DNA from: NAK82 sp036172345
GTDB lineage: Bacteria > Chloroflexota > Anaerolineae > 4572-78 > NAK82
Assembly: GCA_036172345.1 (NCBI GenBank)
Contig: JASFBB010000180.1
Coordinates: 13,978-77,977, forward strand
DNA length: 64,000 bases
Reading direction: 5' to 3'
The notes beneath the pieces were generated by a model. It worked only from the letters and a program-made list of their open reading frames with translations, was not told the origin of the DNA and made no database searches. Of this stretch, positions 59,133-64,000 are shown piece by piece. Every line of letters starts with the position of its first letter. The stretch's first letter is position 1. The position numbers and the translations under genes are program-made.

Positions 59133-60368
59133 CTATTGCCACTTGCCGGCCATAGACATATGCGTGGTGATGGGCAGCTCTTTGCCCTTGAGCAACAGGT
59201 TCCAGTACATCCAGCGGAACATCATCTTGCCCCAGTGATTGATGGGAGACTCCTGCAACAGGGAGAAGGGGCCCAGCCCAGGCAGCGGATAACGGCCCGG
59301 CAGTGGCTCGACATCATAGTTAAAGTCGATCAGGAAACCCTTGCCGAAACCCGACTCGATGTAACAATTGGCGTGCCCATCAAAGCGGGCGGTCATCTCC
59401 AAGCCATCGATGTAGCGCAAGAAATTCTCGGTGAAGATTTCCGCCTGGAAATGGGCCACCGAGCCCGCTTTCGAAGTGGGCACATCAGCGGCGTCACCCA
59501 GCGCGAAAATGTTGGGATACTGGGTCGAAAGCAAGGTGTGCTTATCCACCGGCACGTAATTGGTGTCGTTCCCCAAGCCGGAGCGCGCGATGACGTCATC
59601 CCCCATATGGATGGCCACGGAGACGAGCAAGTCATATGCGATCTCTTGCCCATCGTACGAGATAATCTTATGCGCCTCGGCGTCTACCGATTCGATGGCA
59701 AACTCGGGCACTACGTGGATGTTCTTCTCCGCCAGCAGATTGCCCAATAGCTGCGAAGCACGCGGCTTGGTAAAAGCGCCGGGCAGTGGTGTGGCAAGAG
59801 TGAGCTGCACGCGCGAGCGCTTGCCTTGCTCGTGGAAGTACCAATCGGCCAGCAAGAGGAACTCCAGCGGTGCAACCGGGCACTTGATGGGCATCTCGGA
59901 AATGTTGAGCACCAAGTGTCCACCCTCCCAGCTGCACAGATAGCGTGCCAGTGCCACAGCGCCCTCTAGGGTGTAGAACTCATGGATGGACTTGCGCCAT
60001 TCCGGCCCGATCAGCCCAGGAACCTCTTCATAGCGCGGTTGGGAGCCGGTCGCGATGACCAGAAAGTCGTAAGGGAGATAGCGGTGGTCCTTCTCCAGAC
60101 GCACGCGATTTTGGTCCGGTTCGATGGCCTCAATGCGCGACAAGACCATTTTGACGCCCGGCGGAATATAGTCGCGGCGCGGTTTGACCACGTCGTTACG
60201 CGTGTAGATGCCGAAGGGGATGAACAAATACCCTGGCTGATAGTGGTGTATCTCGCTCTGATCGACGATCGTGATATCCCACTCTTCCGGATCGAGCGCA
60301 CGCCTCAATTTGTTGACCACAATCGTGCCGGCAGTGCCGGCGCCGAGCACCAAAAGTCTTTTCATCAT
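59133..60368 (-). CDS. sqr: Sulfide:quinone oxidoreductase-type FAD-dependent oxidoreductase
   Basis: 411 residues. LVLGAGTAGTIVVNKLRRAL is the FAD loop, PYDFLVIATGSQPRYEEVPG the second, and IFALGDAADVPTSKAG the third FAD motif. The redox Cys is in EMPIKCPVAPLEFLLLADWY (~160), a block shared by SQR and flavocytochrome c. The pocket segment HTLLSTQYPN and the C-terminal amphipathic SPINHWGKMMFRWMYWNLLL fit monotopic membrane binding. It oxidises sulfide to polysulfide with quinone reduction. A second catalytic Cys is not obvious, so a type III-like or related class is possible. First gene of the sulfur module. Confidence 0.88.
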   Translation of the reverse strand: MMKRLLVLGAGTAGTIVVNKLRRALDPEEWDITIVDQSEIHHYQPGYLFIPFGIYTRNDVVKPRRDYIPPGVKMVLSRIEAIEPDQNRVRLEKDHRYLPYDFLVIATGSQPRYEEVPGLIGPEWRKSIHEFYTLEGAVALARYLCSWEGGHLVLNISEMPIKCPVAPLEFLLLADWYFHEQGKRSRVQLTLATPLPGAFTKPRASQLLGNLLAEKNIHVVPEFAIESVDAEAHKIISYDGQEIAYDLLVSVAIHMGDDVIARSGLGNDTNYVPVDKHTLLSTQYPNIFALGDAADVPTSKAGSVAHFQAEIFTENFLRYIDGLEMTARFDGHANCYIESGFGKGFLIDFNYDVEPLPGRYPLPGLGPFSLLQESPINHWGKMMFRWMYWNLLLKGKELPITTHMSMAGKWQ

Positions 60369-60488
60369 GTCCTCTCCATAATGTGTTAAATTTCCTGTCT
60401 ACTACACGACGCCAGCCCCGTTGGACGGCTTGGCAACACAGGTCGTGGATAATATGCCTTGTGCCTCCCCTTCCCGAAGCATTCGCCA

Positions 60489-61283
60489 TCAACGCGTGAG
60501 TTGGGCAATTGCGGCCAGCTTTTCCGTCAGGGTGCGCTGTTCATGCGCGATGTGGGCAATCACGTCGGCGATGCGCTGGACCAGATGGATCAATTGGGTG
60601 CGCTGGGCGGTGTCGAAGTAATACACTTCATGGATGTGGGCGGCTAACAACCCCGCATCCACCCCATGGCGCGCGGCGAGCGCTTGGATCTCCTCGGGGG
60701 GTGGCGGCCAGTCGTCTGGCGCGATGCCGCCCATAATCACCATGCCTTTCAGCTCGTTGCCAATGCGTATCAAGCCGCGTACGCACAGCAACCCGAGTGA
60801 GGTGGGCAGCAAACGCGCCTCCAATTCGGGCGTTGCGCCAAGTGCCTGCCAGCTGGCGATGCACGTACGAATCGCATGCGGCACCTGGCTGACGACGCAG
60901 AAGAGTCCGCACGGTCGGCTGACCTCTGTGACAGGGTTGCCTTCCATGTCGGTGACGACCATCATCACACCACGCAGATCTGCAACGAGGTCCTGGATCA
61001 GTTGGACACACTGCAGGGGGAGCAGTGCGGCGAGATCATCCCGCACGGATGCACTATCCCCAACTGGGGGTATCGTGGCAGAGATGTGGGGGACACGTGT
61101 AGTGCTACGTTCCCGCAGCCATCGCTCCACCTGATCGCCCGGAAAACGCCACTGTTTTCCCACCTTGATGGCAGGCAATTGGCCTGCCTCAGCCATACGG
61201 TAGATCGTTGAGCGATCTACCTGAAGCAGGGCTTGCATATCTCGTGCGGTGAGCATTTCGGGCACGGTCGCGCTGTCCATCAT
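60489..61283 (-). CDS. Transcriptional regulator: helix-turn-helix (HTH_17) plus PocR sensor domain
   Basis: 264 residues. Residues ~10-60 form an excisionase/MerR-type DNA-binding helix-turn-helix (LTARDMQALLQVDRSTIYRM, AEAGQLPAIKVGKQWRFPG). From ~90 to ~250 it is a PocR domain: LIQDLVADLRGVMMVVTDME, GNPVTEVSRPCGLFCVV, CIASWQALGAT, LLCVRGLIRIGNELKGMVIM and a C-terminal helix. PocR domains sense small molecules such as propanediol or hydrocarbons. Three to four Cys residues in the pocket may allow redox or metal sensing. The sulfur module starts 120 bases downstream on the same strand. Confidence 0.85.
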   Translation of the reverse strand: MMDSATVPEMLTARDMQALLQVDRSTIYRMAEAGQLPAIKVGKQWRFPGDQVERWLRERSTTRVPHISATIPPVGDSASVRDDLAALLPLQCVQLIQDLVADLRGVMMVVTDMEGNPVTEVSRPCGLFCVVSQVPHAIRTCIASWQALGATPELEARLLPTSLGLLCVRGLIRIGNELKGMVIMGGIAPDDWPPPPEEIQALAARHGVDAGLLAAHIHEVYYFDTAQRTQLIHLVQRIADVIAHIAHEQRTLTEKLAAIAQLTR

Positions 61284-61289
61284 GCATTG

Positions 61290-61352
61290 TATGCAAAATG
61301 GTCTTTATTCTGCATATCTTGCTCCTGATGCATATTATACACGTAGTGCATC
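61290..61352. promoter_or_regulatory. Two inverted ATGCA-type site pairs in the HTH-PocR promoter region
   Basis: GATGCA (61327-61332) with TGCATC (61347-61352) brackets the -10 box. TATGCA (61290-61295) with TGCATA (61311-61316) lies in the leader. A further ATGCAT is at 61282-61287. The repeated, paired half-sites suggest cooperative binding of a dimer, likely autoregulation. Confidence 0.55.
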
Positions 61353-61361
61353 TTTTGTCAA
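61334..61361 (-). promoter_or_regulatory. Consensus promoter of the HTH-PocR regulator
   Basis: On the minus strand TTGACA (61361-61356), 16 bases, TATAAT (61339-61334). Both boxes are perfect; the leader is about 45 bases and overlaps the ATGCA sites. Confidence 0.85.
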
Positions 61362-61479
61362 GAGACGAGATCGCTCGTAGAGATAGCTCCTCTGCAGTGG
61401 AGATCTGGAGGGAGACTTGGAGCTTGGCAGGGCGCGGTTTTCTGAAGCATCACTGCTTTAGCCAGCCTCCTTCTGAACG

Positions 61480-61488
61480 TGGTATAAT
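61480..61488 (+). promoter_or_regulatory. Extended -10 promoter for the ABC-F gene
   Basis: TGG-TATAAT at 61480-61488, the same arrangement as before the LCP and TM1367-like genes. The leader is about 27 bases and has no strong ribosome site. Confidence 0.5.
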
Positions 61489-61521
61489 CGTGTCAGGGTC
61501 AACAAGACGATCGAACAGCGT

Positions 61522-63441
61522 ATGTCTCTCCTTCAGACATTCGAAGTCAGCAAACATTTCGGCGCCCAAGATGTGCTGGTGGGCATCAGTGTGCAGATCG
61601 CCCGTGGCGAGCGCATCGGTCTGGTGGGCGCCAATGGCAGCGGCAAGAGCACCTTGTTGCACATTTTGGCCGGCTTAGAGGAACCTTCTAGCGGGCGTGT
61701 GCAGCGCACCCGTGGATTGCGTATCGGCTACCTGCCGCAGGAGGTGACGCTCGAAGCAGGAGATACATCCCTGTGGGAGCACGTGATGACCGCCTTCGCT
61801 CCATTGCACCGGCAGGCGGAGGCGTTGCAGCGCCTGGGAGAAGCGCTTGCGACGGCGCACGATGAGGCCACACGCACGCAACTATTGGCACGTTATGGCG
61901 ATGCACAAGCGGCTTTTGAGGCGGCAGGAGGCTACGCGTGGGAGCAGCGCATGCGCCACGTGCTCATAGGTTTGGGATTCGATGCGCAGGACTATATGCG
62001 CCCACTTGCTCAGCTAAGCGGTGGCGAACAGACACGCGCTCACCTCGCTCGGCTGTTGTTGGAAGAGCCCGAGCTGTTGTTGCTGGACGAGCCCACCAAC
62101 CACCTCGACCTGAATGCCATCGAATGGTTGGAAGAGCACCTCTTGAATTGGCGCGGCGCATTGGTGGTGGTAGCCCACGATCGCTACTTCCTGGATCGTC
62201 TCGCGACACGCATTTGGGAGCTGGAGGATGGCCGCGTGCACAGCTATCGTGGCAACTATAGCGCCTATGTGACTCAACGCGCCGAACGTCGTCTCAGACA
62301 ACAGCGCCTCTTTGTGCAACAGCAAGAATATATCGCGCGTCAGGAGGATTTTATCCGACGCACGTTTGCCAATCAGCGCGCGCGTTCCGCGCAAGATCGC
62401 CGCAAGCGCCTGGAACGTCTGGAGCGTGTCGAGCAGGTGCGCGATGAACAACGCATCCGGCTGCGCCTCACCAGCGATCTGCGCTCCGGCGACCTGGTGT
62501 TGGCTACCCACGATCTGGTGGTGGGCTATCATGCCGATGAGCCCCTGTTTGCCTGCCCCGATTTGATGGTCTATCGCGGCGATCGCGTCGCCTTGTTAGG
62601 GCCCAACGGTGCCGGCAAGACCACTTTCCTCAGAACGATCTTGCAAGAGATCAAGCCCCTGCGCGGGCAGGTGCGCCTAGGTGCTTCTGTGAAAATCGGC
62701 TACTTAGCCCAGGCGCATGCGGGATTGGATATGCGCCGCAGTGTCCTGGACGAAATACTGGCGACCAAGGACATGACGCTACAAGAAGCGCGCACGTTTC
62801 TGGGACGTTTTCTTTTCAGCGGTGACGATGTCTTCAAAATCATCGGGGTACTCAGCGGCGGCGAGCGCGCCCGTGTGGCACTCGCTCGACTGGTGCTCCA
62901 AGGCGCCAACTTCCTGGTATTGGACGAGCCGACCGGCCACCTGGATATCCCCTCACAAGAGCTGCTTCAGTCTGTGTTGGCTGACTTTCCCGGCACCATC
63001 CTGTTGGTTTCGCATGATCGTTTCTTCGTGGACGCACTGGCGAGGTGGATCTGGGCGCTGGAAGACGGACAGTTGAAAGTCATTCCTGGCAACTATACCG
63101 CCTACCTTGCCGCGCGCCAGCAGGATCAGGTATCCCAGGCAGTGGAAGAGACCAGCGAACGCAGGCACGCACTGCAAAGCAGCGGGCGGAGTACGCGACG
63201 CGCCGAGTCCATGCAGGAGACGCGCCGGCTGAGCACCTATCAGCGACAGCGCGCCCTGCAGGAAGTGCAGGAAGCCATCCGCACGACCGAAGAACGCTTG
63301 GCATCCCTGGCCAGAGCATTGGAGGAGGCAAGCCGTGCTCAAGCTGTCGAACGCATCGCAGCATTGGGGCGCGATTATCAGGCCGTCGAGGAAGAGCTGG
63401 CGCGCTTGTTCGAGCGCTGGGCGGAATTGGAGGCACTATGA
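61522..63441 (+). CDS. ABC-F family ATPase (Uup/EttA/YheS-like)
   Basis: 639 residues with two ABC domains and no membrane part. Domain 1: GANGSGKSTLLH, LSGGEQTRAHLARLL, LLLDEPTNHLDL. A ~90-residue charged linker (P-site tRNA interaction motif) follows: RQQRLFVQQQEYIARQEDFI, RRTFANQRARSAQDRRK. Domain 2: GPNGAGKTTFLR, LSGGERARVALARLV, LVLDEPTGHLDI, where Gly replaces the usual Asn. The C-terminus is a coiled coil. ABC-F proteins act on stalled ribosomes or give antibiotic resistance. The stop overlaps the coaE start (ATGA). Confidence 0.93.
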   Translation: MSLLQTFEVSKHFGAQDVLVGISVQIARGERIGLVGANGSGKSTLLHILAGLEEPSSGRVQRTRGLRIGYLPQEVTLEAGDTSLWEHVMTAFAPLHRQAEALQRLGEALATAHDEATRTQLLARYGDAQAAFEAAGGYAWEQRMRHVLIGLGFDAQDYMRPLAQLSGGEQTRAHLARLLLEEPELLLLDEPTNHLDLNAIEWLEEHLLNWRGALVVVAHDRYFLDRLATRIWELEDGRVHSYRGNYSAYVTQRAERRLRQQRLFVQQQEYIARQEDFIRRTFANQRARSAQDRRKRLERLERVEQVRDEQRIRLRLTSDLRSGDLVLATHDLVVGYHADEPLFACPDLMVYRGDRVALLGPNGAGKTTFLRTILQEIKPLRGQVRLGASVKIGYLAQAHAGLDMRRSVLDEILATKDMTLQEARTFLGRFLFSGDDVFKIIGVLSGGERARVALARLVLQGANFLVLDEPTGHLDIPSQELLQSVLADFPGTILLVSHDRFFVDALARWIWALEDGQLKVIPGNYTAYLAARQQDQVSQAVEETSERRHALQSSGRSTRRAESMQETRRLSTYQRQRALQEVQEAIRTTEERLASLARALEEASRAQAVERIAALGRDYQAVEEELARLFERWAELEAL

Positions 63442-63977
63442 GCACAAAGTCGCGTAAGTATGTCATCGGGTTGACCGGCGGGATTGCCGTTGGCAAGACC
63501 CTGGTGCTGCGCATGCTAAAAGAGCTGGGTGCTTATACAATAGATGCCGACGATCTGGCGCATATTTTGATGCGCCGCAGTGGCCCCTTGTATCAACCTA
63601 TCATCACCGAGTTCGGTCGTTATCTGCTGGATGAAAATGGCGAGATCGATCGTGGCAAACTGGGTGAGCTGGTGTTTGCATCGTCGCGCGCCCTGGCACA
63701 CCTGGAGGAGATCACCCACCCGATCATCATCGCGGTGACCCGCCAGCTCATCGCCCAGGCCAAGGCAGATGTGGTAGCTATCGAAGCAATCAAGCTAGTG
63801 GAATCGGGCCTGGCGAAGGAATGCGATGCGGTGTGGGTGGTTACCGCTCCACTGGATGTCCAGTTGCATCGTCTGATGACCAAACGGCGTCTGAGCAGCT
63901 CCCAAGCGCTCCTGCGTCTCGAGGCACAGCCACCCAGTTTGCCACGATCGATCTCGCCATTTTCATCCAGCAGATAA
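63438..63977 (+). CDS. coaE: Dephospho-CoA kinase, C-terminus replaced by an inverted copy of its own sequence
   Basis: The first ~165 residues are normal CoaE: YVIGLTGGIAVGKTLVLRML (P-loop), IDADDLAHILMRR, GELVFASSRALAHLEEITHP, VVAIEAIKLVESGLAKECDA, VWVVTAPLDVQLHRLMTKRR and RLEAQPP. After codon ~164 the protein turns into PSLPRSISPFSSS and stops at 63977, because from 63931 on the DNA is the exact reverse complement of 63597-63666. True CoaE continues ~35 residues (IDNSG-type end). The frame is therefore broken either by an assembly fold-back or a real inversion. Confidence 0.85.
   Translation: MSTKSRKYVIGLTGGIAVGKTLVLRMLKELGAYTIDADDLAHILMRRSGPLYQPIITEFGRYLLDENGEIDRGKLGELVFASSRALAHLEEITHPIIIAVTRQLIAQAKADVVAIEAIKLVESGLAKECDAVWVVTAPLDVQLHRLMTKRRLSSSQALLRLEAQPPSLPRSISPFSSSR
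63597..63666. repeat. Left arm of a 70-bp perfect inverted repeat inside coaE
   Basis: Exact reverse complement of 63931-64000. This copy is the native coaE sequence, reading TEFGRYLLDENGEIDRGKL in frame. The two arms are 264 bases apart. Confidence 0.95.
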
Positions 63978-64000
63978 CGACCGAACTCGGTGATGATAGG
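63931..64000. repeat. Right arm of the inverted repeat, running off the window end
   Basis: Exact reverse complement of 63597-63666. It truncates coaE. The match starts abruptly at 63931 and continues to the last base, so the repeat probably extends beyond the window. Confidence 0.95.

Overview
The window is a gene-dense, GC-rich bacterial chromosome segment with about 60 protein genes, two tRNA genes and no rRNA, CRISPR array or intact mobile element. The gene set points to a member of the Chloroflexota (Anaerolineae-like) or a close relative. The pointers are a bacterial mevalonate kinase, a GlmU activity split over two genes, a branched-chain amino acid ABC transporter, a ChlI/ChlD-type chelatase, a fused molybdenum hydroxylase, and dispersed palindromic repeats of a kind common in that phylum. 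This placement is inference, because no rRNA or standard marker tree can be read here. Formyl-THF synthetase, a sulfide:quinone oxidoreductase module, many [4Fe-4S] proteins and a ferritin-like protein suggest an anaerobe or microaerophile with C1, sulfur and metal-cofactor metabolism.

Left part (1-23.4 kb). livK, livH and livM (minus strand; livM runs off the left edge) are followed by a plus-strand operon for hexose phosphate and nucleotide-sugar metabolism: phosphohexomutase, GlmU-type nucleotidyltransferase, left-handed beta-helix protein, CBS/CorC membrane protein, cytidine deaminase and hydrolase. Next come minus-strand housekeeping genes (nuclease/phosphatase-fold protein, uppP, tgt, acpS, LCP ligase). 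An 800-bp spacer between tgt and acpS holds 68-bp tandem repeats. Then follow a TM1367-like protein, an LsrG-like monooxygenase and an iron alcohol dehydrogenase, then moeA, a Memo-family gene and glgC.

Middle (23.4-45.7 kb). A Nudix hydrolase, a ferritin-like protein and a two-domain thioredoxin-fold protein precede a scar that contains the broken start of a restriction helicase. Then come tpiA, fhs, mevalonate kinase, a Roadblock protein with a sorbitol-6-phosphate dehydrogenase, a URO-D-like protein, two tandem tRNA-Pro genes and a DksA/TraR protein. A molybdenum hydroxylase operon (FAD subunit, DUF429, fused FeS-Mo subunit, membrane protein) and a chelatase gene pair joined by a probable programmed -1 frameshift follow. 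An ACT-domain protein, a sugar kinase and a phosphosugar isomerase close this part.

Right part (45.8-64 kb). A PadR regulator with a near-perfect promoter and overlapping operator starts a poorly understood cluster: ferredoxin, DUF5320-like protein, two NifX-type proteins, a zinc-ribbon protein and two MinD-type ATPases with inserted ferredoxin domains. After a propeller/TIM-barrel protein, PBP1A and infA comes a minus-strand sulfur module (SQR, DUF1641, TusE/DsrC, DsrE) preceded by a HTH-PocR regulator, with CbiX and a HAD phosphatase downstream. An ABC-F ATPase and coaE close the window. The last 70 bases are an exact inverted copy of coaE sequence 330 bases upstream, so the right edge is probably an assembly fold-back or a real inverted duplication.

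The main points of interest are the frameshifted chelatase gene, the PadR/NifX/MinD-ferredoxin cluster, the PocR-controlled sulfur module and the fold-back at the right end.
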